NCBI GenBank assembly: GCA_965227265.1
Contig: OZ245738.1
Span: 1,116,001 to 1,180,000, forward strand
Length of the DNA: 64,000 nt
Source: UBA2336 sp965227265
GTDB lineage: Bacteria > Bacteroidota > Bacteroidia > Cytophagales > Cyclobacteriaceae
Direction of reading: 5' to 3'
The notes beneath the pieces were generated by a model. That model was not told the DNA's origin. It ran no database searches and worked only from the letters and a program-made list of their open reading frames with translations. Shown here in pieces: positions 42,148-50,416 of the stretch (position 1 is the first letter of the stretch; every line of letters begins with the position of its first letter). Both the position numbers and the translations under genes were made by a program.

Positions 42148-44457
42148 ATGAAGGAATACCTGAAACATCATGAGTGGCAAATAATCGAAGAAGGCTTTGA
42201 CGCTCACTACAATAAAATCTCCGAAAGTATTTTCAGTATTGGAAATGGCCGAATGGGCCAGCGCGCAAACTTTGAAGAAGAGTATAGCGGTGACACACTT
42301 TCCGGAAGCTATGTGGCCGGTGTTTACTATCCCGATAAAACCCGTGTAGGTTGGTGGAAGAATGGATACCCTGAATATTTTGCCAAAGTACTTAATGCGC
42401 CAAGCTGGACAAGTATTCACATTTCCATCGATAATCAGAAACTCGATCTTGCCAAGTGTAAGGTTGTAAACTTTGTTCGTACGCTGGATATGAAATCCGG
42501 CTTGCTTACCAGAACCTTTTCAGCAGTGCTTCCCGATGGGAAGCAGGTTAACGTTGAGGCCAAACGTTTTTGCAGCATGGCCAATGGCGAAGTAGGAGCG
42601 ATCCGATATGCTTTGCTGCCGGTAAACTTTTCTGCGAAAGCAACTATTGCACTTGCTGTTGATGCGGATGTAGTAAATAAAGATTCTAACTACGATGAGA
42701 AATTCTGGGAAGAAGTTTACAAGAAAGCGGATGATCAGCAAGCAATTGTAGTCGCACAGACTAAGAAAACTAAATTCCACGTTGCTACAGGAATGCGCTA
42801 TGCTATTCTGCAGGAAGGAAAGGAAATTTCAAAACGTATCAATCACGAGGAACGTGAGAAGTACGCTGGAAATATTGTTCAAATCGATCTGACGCAAGGA
42901 AAAGAGATTGTTGTTTATAAATACGGAGCGGTTCTCTCTTCTGAGAATCATCCTAAAGAAAAACTGGTTGATGCGTGTCAGCAGGTTTTAAACAAAGCAG
43001 TAGAGAAGGGTTTCGATAAATTGTTTGATGAACATGCTGCTGTGTGGAAACATAAGTGGGATGAATGTGACATTACTATCGAAGGTGATATTGCAGCGCA
43101 GCAAGGTATTCGTTTCAACATTTTTCAGTTAACGCAAACCTATACCGGTGAAGATGAACGATTGAATATCGGGCCGAAAGGATTTACCGGTGAGAAATAT
43201 GGTGGCAGTACCTATTGGGATACAGAAGCGTATTGTCTTCCTTTCTATTTAGGAACGTCTGAGCAGCAGGTTGCTAAGAACTTATTGATCTATCGTCATA
43301 AGCATTTGCAACGTGCTATTGAAAACGCTGGTAAGCTCGGGTTTAAAAATGGCGCTGCACTATACCCGATGGTGACCATGAACGGAGAAGAGTGTCACAA
43401 CGAGTGGGAAATCACCTTTGAAGAAATTCACCGTAACGGAGCAATTGCTTACGCGATCTTTGATTACATCCGGTACACCGGAGATGAGGGCTATCTGGCA
43501 AGTCATGGCTTAGATGTGCTGGTAGGAATTTCGAGATTTTGGGCGCAGCGTGTTAACTTCTCTAAAGACAAGAATAAGTATGTGATGCTGGGTGTTACGG
43601 GCCCGAATGAATATGAGAACAACGTTAACAACAACTGGTATACTAACTACATCGCGCGCTGGACATTGAATTATACACTTGAGTCGTTGGCGAAAGTAAA
43701 GTCATCAAACGTAAAAGAGTATAGCAGAATTGAAAGTAATCTCTCGCTCAAAGCTGATGAGACAACGCTCTGGAAAAAGATAGCGGATAACATGTATCTG
43801 CCTGAAGATAAAACCAAAGGAGTTATCCTTCAGCAGGATGGTTTCCTTGATAAAGAATTGATGAATGTTTCTGAATTGCCGAAAGAAGACCGGCCTTTAA
43901 ATCAGAAATGGTCGTGGGACAGAATTCTTCGGTCGTGTTTCATTAAGCAAGCCGATGTACTTCAGGGAATTTATTTCTTTGAAGATGACTTCGATACCGA
44001 AACAATCAAGCGCAATTTTGATTTCTATGAGCCGATGACGGTTCATGAATCCTCGTTGTCACCTTGCGTTCATGTTATCCTGGCCTCCAAGCTTGGCTAT
44101 GAAGATAAGGCTTACGAAATGTATTTACGGACATCTCGTCTTGATCTGGATGACTACAATAATGATACAGAAGACGGCTGTCACATTACCAGTATGGCTG
44201 GCACCTGGCTTTCGGTAATCAAAGGCTTTGGCGGAATGCGAATTAAAAATGATACACTTCACTTTAATCCATACATTCCTAAAAAATGGAAATCATATTC
44301 GTTCCGGATTGAATTCAGAGGACGTGTTATAAAAATAAAAGTTAGCGGTCAGCGTGTTGAGACTACATTGGTTTCGGGCGATCCGTTTGAAATAAAAATT
44401 AACAACGAATCTGTTTCTTTAAGTCATAACAAAACGTTCGAGAAAGTTCTCGCCTGA
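42148..44457 (+). CDS. GH65 maltose phosphorylase or related phosphorylase
   Basis: A 769-residue family-65 glycosidase that splits an alpha-glucosyl disaccharide with phosphate, giving beta-glucose 1-phosphate and glucose. The general acid is Glu488 in GVTGPNEYENNVNNNWYTN. Other GH65 marks are FSIGNGRMGQRANFEEEYSG at the start, KYGGSTYWDTEAYCLPFYL, and the HITSMAGTW and PYIPKKWKSYSF region at the end. No signal peptide, so cytoplasmic. Its neighbour pgmB fits maltose phosphorylase, but kojibiose or trehalose phosphorylase activity cannot be excluded from sequence. Confidence 0.92.
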   Translation: MKEYLKHHEWQIIEEGFDAHYNKISESIFSIGNGRMGQRANFEEEYSGDTLSGSYVAGVYYPDKTRVGWWKNGYPEYFAKVLNAPSWTSIHISIDNQKLDLAKCKVVNFVRTLDMKSGLLTRTFSAVLPDGKQVNVEAKRFCSMANGEVGAIRYALLPVNFSAKATIALAVDADVVNKDSNYDEKFWEEVYKKADDQQAIVVAQTKKTKFHVATGMRYAILQEGKEISKRINHEEREKYAGNIVQIDLTQGKEIVVYKYGAVLSSENHPKEKLVDACQQVLNKAVEKGFDKLFDEHAAVWKHKWDECDITIEGDIAAQQGIRFNIFQLTQTYTGEDERLNIGPKGFTGEKYGGSTYWDTEAYCLPFYLGTSEQQVAKNLLIYRHKHLQRAIENAGKLGFKNGAALYPMVTMNGEECHNEWEITFEEIHRNGAIAYAIFDYIRYTGDEGYLASHGLDVLVGISRFWAQRVNFSKDKNKYVMLGVTGPNEYENNVNNNWYTNYIARWTLNYTLESLAKVKSSNVKEYSRIESNLSLKADETTLWKKIADNMYLPEDKTKGVILQQDGFLDKELMNVSELPKEDRPLNQKWSWDRILRSCFIKQADVLQGIYFFEDDFDTETIKRNFDFYEPMTVHESSLSPCVHVILASKLGYEDKAYEMYLRTSRLDLDDYNNDTEDGCHITSMAGTWLSVIKGFGGMRIKNDTLHFNPYIPKKWKSYSFRIEFRGRVIKIKVSGQRVETTLVSGDPFEIKINNESVSLSHNKTFEKVLA

Positions 44458-44459
44458 CC

Positions 44460-45437
44460 ATGAAGAAGATTGCTATCCTCGGACCGATTCCCCGCGATCA
44501 TATCGTTACACACAATCGTGACTTGATTCAAAAGTGGGGTTGTGTTACGCATCCGACTATTGCATTGTCGGTGTTGGCGGGGGATAAGATCGAAATCATT
44601 CCAGTCTCACATGTGCGTACTGTGGATAAGGATAATGTGACGGAGGTTTTTAAGGGCTATAAAGGAATCAACGAAAACTATATTACTTCCCAGAATGATC
44701 AGGGCGATATTATCAGTCTTCGGTTTACGGATGTAAATAATCGTCTTGAGCGACAGACGGGTTACATGGATCCTATTGTACCTCAGGACGTTAAGAAGCT
44801 TTTAACGTGCAGCGTTTTTGTCTTTATTCCGATTAGTGATTATCAGATCTCGCTAGAGACATTAAAATATTTAAAAACGAAAAGTAAAGGCACAATCATT
44901 TTTGATGCGCATGGAGCAACTACAGCTTGCCTGATCAATGGCGAACGCCTACGCAAGTTTTGGCTAGACCGTGATGTTTGGCTTCCGTACATCGATGTGC
45001 TAAAGATGAACCTCGAAGAAGCACATGCTTCCTGGTTTAAAAAAGAATATGAAAGCCGCGACTTCACCGAAGGACAAAGCGATGAAGTCGATCGCAATGA
45101 GTTGCGAAACTTTGCATTGCATTGTTTATCAAAAGGAGTGAAGTGCGTTTATATTACCGTTGACTCTCGCGGCTGCTTGGTCTATTTTAAAAAGAAAGGC
45201 AAGCTGGTAGAAGAGCTTGTTCCTGCAGTTAAAGTCAAACAAGTTGTCGATACAACAGGTTGTGGAGATTCTTTTGCTGGTGGTTTGGGTTTCGGGTTAT
45301 TACAAAAACCCAAAGACTATGTAGGCGCTGCTCAATACGGTAATGCATTGGGTGCACTGCGTACACAAGGAAAAACGTTTGATGTTTTCCGGTCGCTTGA
45401 CGCGACACGGAAAATTATAAAAGACGGAGTTGTCTGA
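44460..45437 (+). CDS. PfkB-family carbohydrate kinase
   Basis: A 325-residue ribokinase-type sugar or nucleoside kinase. The C-terminal PfkB signature DTTGCGDSFAGGL with catalytic Asp270 is clear; the N-terminal IAILGPIPRDHIVTH and the DAHGATTACL region are less canonical. It starts two bases after GH65, so it is co-translated. A glucokinase role would recover the free glucose from phosphorolysis, but this is inference: PfkB proteins differ in substrate. The gene converges with the WG-repeat gene with a two-base gap and no room for a terminator between the stops. Confidence 0.86.
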   Translation: MKKIAILGPIPRDHIVTHNRDLIQKWGCVTHPTIALSVLAGDKIEIIPVSHVRTVDKDNVTEVFKGYKGINENYITSQNDQGDIISLRFTDVNNRLERQTGYMDPIVPQDVKKLLTCSVFVFIPISDYQISLETLKYLKTKSKGTIIFDAHGATTACLINGERLRKFWLDRDVWLPYIDVLKMNLEEAHASWFKKEYESRDFTEGQSDEVDRNELRNFALHCLSKGVKCVYITVDSRGCLVYFKKKGKLVEELVPAVKVKQVVDTTGCGDSFAGGLGFGLLQKPKDYVGAAQYGNALGALRTQGKTFDVFRSLDATRKIIKDGVV

Positions 45438-45439
45438 TC

Positions 45440-46492
45440 CTACTTAATCAACTCCATATCCTTAGCAGATTCAAACGTGGGCTTAACGACCCAATTACCA
45501 GTTGTATCAATAAAGCCCCATTTACCTCCAGCCTTTACAGCCGCAAATCCATTTTTAAAATCACGTCCCGCTTCAAAGGTTGGTTGAATAACCCAATCAC
45601 CTTTAAAATCAAAGAAACCAACTTTATCGTTTTTCTTTCCTAAGGCCAGGCTACCGTTGAAATCACCATATGTATCGGTATCCTTTTTTGTGAGAACTTC
45701 ACCATGCGCATTCACATACGTCCATTGTTTATCAATCTTAACTCGGGCAATGCCACTTTCAGGATCAACATTCGTAGCGACATCAAATTTCGGCTCCAAT
45801 GCCCACGCACCTTTTGTATCAATAAAGCCAATCTTTCCACTTTCAACACGTGCCCAGGCTAAGCCACCTGAGAAATAGCCAACGGTTAAAAACTGTGCAG
45901 GGATTACGATGGAACCATCCGGTCCGACAAATCCAAACTTCCCGGACTTATCTTCTTTGAAAGGCGCGAGGCCTTCTGAAAAATGTCTAATCTCAGAAAT
46001 TCCCGTTGGAATAAACTCTTCACCCTTCTCATTGACAATGACTAATTGTTTCTTTAACCGTCCAACACCCGATCCGCTATTGAATTCAAGAACTTCATCA
46101 TATTTAGCAGGAACAGCGAGCTTACCTTCTGTGTTCATGTATCCGCATTTACTTCCGATTTTTACTGGCACGAATCCATCATGAAAGCCTAAAACATCGA
46201 ATCCATAAGCGGCCGGCAATATCCTGTAATTACTAACTTCCGTAACAAGGGCTTCGCCTTGCGGATTGATAAAGTAATAACCACCTTTTTTTGAATCATA
46301 GACAGGTGCAAATCCATCGCTCGAAAATTCATGACACTTATCAAACTTGGCAGGAATGACTAACTCTCCGGAATTGTCAATATATCCCCACTCTCCGGTT
46401 TCGCCTGACTTAACAAGGGCCCTATAGGTTTGTGAAAACGATAGTAAAGCCGTAAACAATAAGACAAAAGTGAGTATGAATTTCTTGTTCAT
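45440..46492 (-). CDS. WG-repeat secreted protein
   Basis: A 350-residue exported protein (signal peptide ending FSQ) made of about seven WG beta-hairpin repeats of roughly 45-50 residues; examples are GEWGYIDNSGELVIPAKF, GKFGFVGPDGSIVIPAQF, GKIGFIDTKGAWALEPKF and GKWGFIDTTGNWVVKPTF. No enzymatic motif. WG repeats usually mediate binding. It is co-directional with the NupG-like transporter, which ends 20 bases upstream, and may share its transcript. Confidence 0.9.
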   Translation of the reverse strand: MNKKFILTFVLLFTALLSFSQTYRALVKSGETGEWGYIDNSGELVIPAKFDKCHEFSSDGFAPVYDSKKGGYYFINPQGEALVTEVSNYRILPAAYGFDVLGFHDGFVPVKIGSKCGYMNTEGKLAVPAKYDEVLEFNSGSGVGRLKKQLVIVNEKGEEFIPTGISEIRHFSEGLAPFKEDKSGKFGFVGPDGSIVIPAQFLTVGYFSGGLAWARVESGKIGFIDTKGAWALEPKFDVATNVDPESGIARVKIDKQWTYVNAHGEVLTKKDTDTYGDFNGSLALGKKNDKVGFFDFKGDWVIQPTFEAGRDFKNGFAAVKAGGKWGFIDTTGNWVVKPTFESAKDMELIK

Positions 46493-46511
46493 AGTATATA
46501 CGATTTTGGTG

Positions 46512-47732
46512 TTATTTTTTTTGATTTAGGCTTATTGAATCTTTAAAGAATGCTGCAAAGATTAACATTACCAGAAATGCAAAGCCAGCGGGTATTAACC
46601 AGATTTGCGGCCAATTGTGACCTTCTGCAGTTTTGTAATATTCGGTAACCTGCCCGGCTACCCAAAAGCCAATAAACATTCCGGCACCATATGTAGCAAG
46701 CGTTATCATTCCCTGAGCTGCAGATTTAGAGCCTTCACCTGCACGCTTCTCCGTATAGATTTGTCCGGTTACGAAGAAGAAATCATAACAAATACCGTGT
46801 AAGGCAATACCTAAGTATAGGAATGTTACTAGATCATTTGCATCTCCAAAACTGAAGAATAAATAGCGGGCAACCCAGGCTCCCATACCGATTAATAACA
46901 TCGTTTTGATTCCGAATCTTCTAAAGAACAACGGTATCAACAACATAAATACCGTTTCAGAAATCTGGCCGATAGTCATTTTGCTTGCAGCGTTTGCTAA
47001 ACCGACTTCATTTAAATATTTGTTTGCTTCCTGGTAATAGAATGCAAGCGGAATGCAGATCAACATCGATGAGATAAAGAACACTAAGAAACTTCTGTCT
47101 TTTAATAACTTCAACGCTTCCCAGCCAACAATATCAGCAAGCGTAATTTTTTTACCGGATGATGCAGGCGGAGTGCTCGGTAACATAAAGCTAAACACAC
47201 CTAGTATTGCAGAAGCTGCAGATGCCATCAGAAAAGTATTCGACAATGCGTTCTCAGATTCCCAGGAGAACCAGCCTATTGTGAGTCCGGCAATGATCCA
47301 ACCTACAGTTCCCCAGACGCGCAGCACTGAAAATTGTTTCTCAGGATCGGTAAGCTGACGGAACGCAACTGTATTTACTAATGCCAATGTTGGCATATAT
47401 AAAATCATGTAGCCGAGAATCAATGGATAGAATGATGAGAACTCAGTTTGTTGTGCAACGAAATAGAGTAGCGCTGCACCTAAAAGATGAATAACGCCCA
47501 GAATCTTTTGAGCAGAGAAAAAACGATCCGCAATTAACCCGATAATAAACGGAGCAATAATGGCACCTAATGATTGCGTTCCGTAAGCCATTCCGTTCTG
47601 AACATCGGAAGCGCCAATGGTTCGGCTTAGATAAGTTCCCATCGTAACAAACCATGCGCCCCAAATGAAAAATTGGAGGAACATCATTGCACTTAGTCGG
47701 ATAAAAAGACCCGGATTGTTCGTTGTGCTCAT
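46512..47732 (-). CDS. MFS transporter of the NupG/XapB nucleoside type
   Basis: A 406-residue inner-membrane MFS permease with 12 hydrophobic segments. The sequence FFIWGAWFVTMGTYLSR, YGTQSLGAIIAPFIIGLIADRFF and FSVLRVWGTVGWIIAGLTIGW is characteristic of the NupG-like group, common next to Gfo/Idh genes in Bacteroidota. Divergent from the Gfo/Idh gene with a 104-base gap, so it probably imports a sugar, nucleoside or sugar derivative handled by the neighbouring operon. Confidence 0.84.
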   Translation of the reverse strand: MSTTNNPGLFIRLSAMMFLQFFIWGAWFVTMGTYLSRTIGASDVQNGMAYGTQSLGAIIAPFIIGLIADRFFSAQKILGVIHLLGAALLYFVAQQTEFSSFYPLILGYMILYMPTLALVNTVAFRQLTDPEKQFSVLRVWGTVGWIIAGLTIGWFSWESENALSNTFLMASAASAILGVFSFMLPSTPPASSGKKITLADIVGWEALKLLKDRSFLVFFISSMLICIPLAFYYQEANKYLNEVGLANAASKMTIGQISETVFMLLIPLFFRRFGIKTMLLIGMGAWVARYLFFSFGDANDLVTFLYLGIALHGICYDFFFVTGQIYTEKRAGEGSKSAAQGMITLATYGAGMFIGFWVAGQVTEYYKTAEGHNWPQIWLIPAGFAFLVMLIFAAFFKDSISLNQKK

Positions 47733-47836
47733 AGCGGTTTAGTAAAACTGTGTCAATATAACGTTTGTCAGAATTATATTCTACTGTTTACATCTTTTGG
47801 ATATATTGCCAGTCATCTGAAAACCAGACAAAGTCA

Positions 47837-48991
47837 ATGCGCAAACTCAGAATGGGAATGATCGGTGGCGGCCCGGATGCCTTCATTGGAGCGGTGCACC
47901 GAATGGCTGCCAATCTTGACGGACAGATTGAGCTGGTCTGTGGAGCGTTCAGCAGCAATGCAGAAAAATCAAAAGCTACGGGTAAGAGTTTGTATCTCAA
48001 TCCCAAACGCGTTTACGGCAGTTATGCCGACATGATTAAAGAGGAAAAGCAAATTCCGGAAACGGAACGCATGGATTTTGTAGCGATCGTTACCCCTAAT
48101 CACGTTCATTTTGATCCTGCAAAGCTTGCGCTGGAGAATGGCTTTCATGTTATCATTGATAAACCAATGACTTTGACACTTGCTGAAGCAAAGCAATTAA
48201 AAAAAGTTGTTGATAAAACAGGTCTCGTACTTGCGGTTACACATGCTTACACCGGTTACCCAATGGTGAAGGAAGCGAGACAACTAATTGCTTCCGGAAA
48301 ACTTGGTAAGATCCGTAAAGTATATGTCGAATACCCTCAGGGATGGTTATCTCAACCGGAAGAGAAAACGAATAACAAGCAAGCAGCGTGGCGTGTAGAT
48401 CCAAAACGAGCTGGCCTTGGCGGAGCGACAGGCGATATCGGCACACATGCCGCTAATCTTGCCGAATATATTACAGGTAGTAACATTAGTGAATTATGTT
48501 CTTCTTTAAACAGTGTTGTTAAAGGAAGATTACTGGATGATGATGCAGCCGCATTTTTAAAATTTGATAATGACGCGACAGGTGTTCTGGTTGCAACCCA
48601 GGTTGCTTCTGGTGAGGAAAACAATCTGTCAATAAAAGTTTACGGTGAGAGGGGTGGACTTGAATGGAGACAAGAAGAACCGAACTCATTAGTAGTTCGC
48701 TCGCTTGATAAACCGAAAGAGATCTTACGAACAGGCATGGGATATTTAAGTGAAGCTTCTAAGAAAGCAGCACGTGTTCCGTCAGGTCATCCCGAAGGAT
48801 ATCTTGAAGCGTTTGCGAATATCTATTTGGCATTTGCCCGAGCTGTCAATGATTATAAACCCGGTAAGAAAATCTCTGCTGCGAAATATGATTTTCCGGA
48901 TGCGGAAGATGGTGTGAGAGGAATGGCTTTCGTAGAAGCGATGGTTAAGTCTTCTGCATCGAAACAAAAGTGGACAAAGATCTCTATTTAA
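47837..48991 (+). CDS. Gfo/Idh/MocA-family oxidoreductase
   Basis: A 384-residue NAD(P)-dependent sugar dehydrogenase-type enzyme. Rossmann motif MGMIGGGPDAFIGAVHR, the VTPNHVHF and IIDKPMTLTL (EKP/DKP motif with the catalytic Lys) and the AAWRVDPKRAGLGGATGDIGTHAANL substrate region are present. The frame is open to 47765, but the first 24 residues look non-coding and the ATG at 47837 begins directly before the Rossmann strand. No signal peptide: a cytoplasmic enzyme. It heads the operon to 57669. Oxidation of C3 of a glycoside is a plausible role, by neighbours. Confidence 0.88.
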   Translation: MRKLRMGMIGGGPDAFIGAVHRMAANLDGQIELVCGAFSSNAEKSKATGKSLYLNPKRVYGSYADMIKEEKQIPETERMDFVAIVTPNHVHFDPAKLALENGFHVIIDKPMTLTLAEAKQLKKVVDKTGLVLAVTHAYTGYPMVKEARQLIASGKLGKIRKVYVEYPQGWLSQPEEKTNNKQAAWRVDPKRAGLGGATGDIGTHAANLAEYITGSNISELCSSLNSVVKGRLLDDDAAAFLKFDNDATGVLVATQVASGEENNLSIKVYGERGGLEWRQEEPNSLVVRSLDKPKEILRTGMGYLSEASKKAARVPSGHPEGYLEAFANIYLAFARAVNDYKPGKKISAAKYDFPDAEDGVRGMAFVEAMVKSSASKQKWTKISI

Positions 48992-48999
48992 TATAGGAT

Positions 49000-50052
49000 A
49001 TGAAAACAATGAAAGGCCCTGCGTTATTTCTTGCTCAGTTTATGGGCGATAAACCTCCATTTAATAAGCTTGATACTATTTGTAAGTGGGCTGCGGATCT
49101 TGGCTTTAAAGGGGTACAGATTCCAACAGTTGAAACGAGATTGATTGATTTAAAGCTTATTGCAGAAAGTAAAGACTATGCACAAGAGCTTAAAGGGAAG
49201 ATCAACTCCTTCGGATTGGAGATCAGTGAATTGAGTACGCATCTACAAGGTCAACTTGTAGCGTGTCATCCGGCTTATGATACTTTATTTGACGGCTTTG
49301 CTCCGAAGAAAGTAAGAGGTAATCCGAAGGAACGAAGGGTCTGGGCTGTAGATCAACTGAAATTAGCCGCAAGAGCAAGTAAAAATCTTGGACTAAAAGC
49401 TAGCGTAACTTTTTCCGGAGCATTAATGTGGCATCTTGTTTACCCATGGCCACAACGTCCTGCTGGATTGGTAGAAGAAGGATTTAAAGAATTGGCAAAA
49501 CGTTGGGTACCAATTTTAAATGCCTACGATAAAGCCGGAATTGATCTTTGCTATGAAGTTCATGCAGGCGAAGATCTTCATGATGGTACAACGTTTGAGC
49601 GTTTCTATGAAGCGACTGGAAAGCACAATCGTGTGAAACTGTTGTTCGATCCAAGTCATTTTATTCTTCAGCAGCTGGATTATTTGCAATACATCGATAA
49701 CTATCATGAGTTCATTAAAATGTTCCATGTAAAGGATGCGGAATATAATCCCAATGGAAAAAGCGGAGTATATGGAGGTTATCAGGAATGGATTGACCGG
49801 CCAGGAAGATTTCGTTCAACCGGTGATGGTCAGGTAAATTTCAAAGCAATCTTCTCCAAGCTGGCTCAGTATAATTATGAAGGTTGGGCGGTGCTCGAAT
49901 GGGAGTGTTGTATTAAGCATCCTGAACAAGGTGCGAAAGAGGGCGCAAAGTTTATTCAGGATCATATCATCCGCGTAACGGATAAAGCATTCGATAATTT
50001 TGCTGCCTCAGGAATTGATACTAAGAAGAACCGTAAACTTTTAGGATTGTGA
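49000..50052 (+). CDS. Sugar phosphate isomerase/epimerase-family protein (TIM barrel)
   Basis: A 350-residue AP-endonuclease-2-type TIM barrel with probable metal ligands in CYEVHAGEDLHDG, LFDPSHFILQQLDY, MFHVKDAEYN and AVLEWECCIKHP. Members of this fold include xylose isomerase-like enzymes and enzymes acting on 3-keto sugars. No signal peptide. It starts eight bases after the Gfo/Idh gene and its stop overlaps the cytochrome start (TGATG). The pairing with Gfo/Idh occurs widely in Bacteroidota; activity on its product is likely but not proven. Confidence 0.88.
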   Translation: MKTMKGPALFLAQFMGDKPPFNKLDTICKWAADLGFKGVQIPTVETRLIDLKLIAESKDYAQELKGKINSFGLEISELSTHLQGQLVACHPAYDTLFDGFAPKKVRGNPKERRVWAVDQLKLAARASKNLGLKASVTFSGALMWHLVYPWPQRPAGLVEEGFKELAKRWVPILNAYDKAGIDLCYEVHAGEDLHDGTTFERFYEATGKHNRVKLLFDPSHFILQQLDYLQYIDNYHEFIKMFHVKDAEYNPNGKSGVYGGYQEWIDRPGRFRSTGDGQVNFKAIFSKLAQYNYEGWAVLEWECCIKHPEQGAKEGAKFIQDHIIRVTDKAFDNFAASGIDTKKNRKLLGL

Positions 50053-50399
50053 TGCGAACGAAATTACTCATTACTATAGGAGCGTTAATTATTCTCGCAG
50101 CTTGCGGAAAGCCAGATAATACCAAGCTTGTGGCAGAAGGTAAAGTACTAATGGAACCACAGGATTGTAAAACCTGTCACCATGCTACGAATAAAAGTAT
50201 TGGTCCCGCTCATACATCAGTGGCTGATAAATACGAATACACAGACGATAACGTTAAGCTGATAGCCGATAAAATCATCAAAGGCGGCAGCGGCACCTGG
50301 GGTGATGTTCCAATGAACCCGCATCCTGACCTTTCGCAGGAAGATGCCGAGAAGATCGCGCGTTATGTTTTATCATTAGACGGAGAACAACCTAAATAA
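50052..50399 (+). CDS. Small c-type cytochrome lipoprotein
   Basis: A 115-residue lipoprotein (lipobox LAAC, Cys18) with one class I cytochrome c domain. The haem site is C39-KT-C42-H43; the methionine ligand is probably in WGDVPMNPHPDLS. The ATG at 50052 overlaps the previous stop by one base; the in-frame GTG at 50049 is less likely. Its domain is strikingly similar to the internal cytochrome domain of the next protein. Periplasmic electron carrier to a quinol or terminal oxidase system. Confidence 0.92.
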   Translation: MRTKLLITIGALIILAACGKPDNTKLVAEGKVLMEPQDCKTCHHATNKSIGPAHTSVADKYEYTDDNVKLIADKIIKGGSGTWGDVPMNPHPDLSQEDAEKIARYVLSLDGEQPK

Positions 50400-50416
50400 C
50401 ATTACACCTTTCCAAC

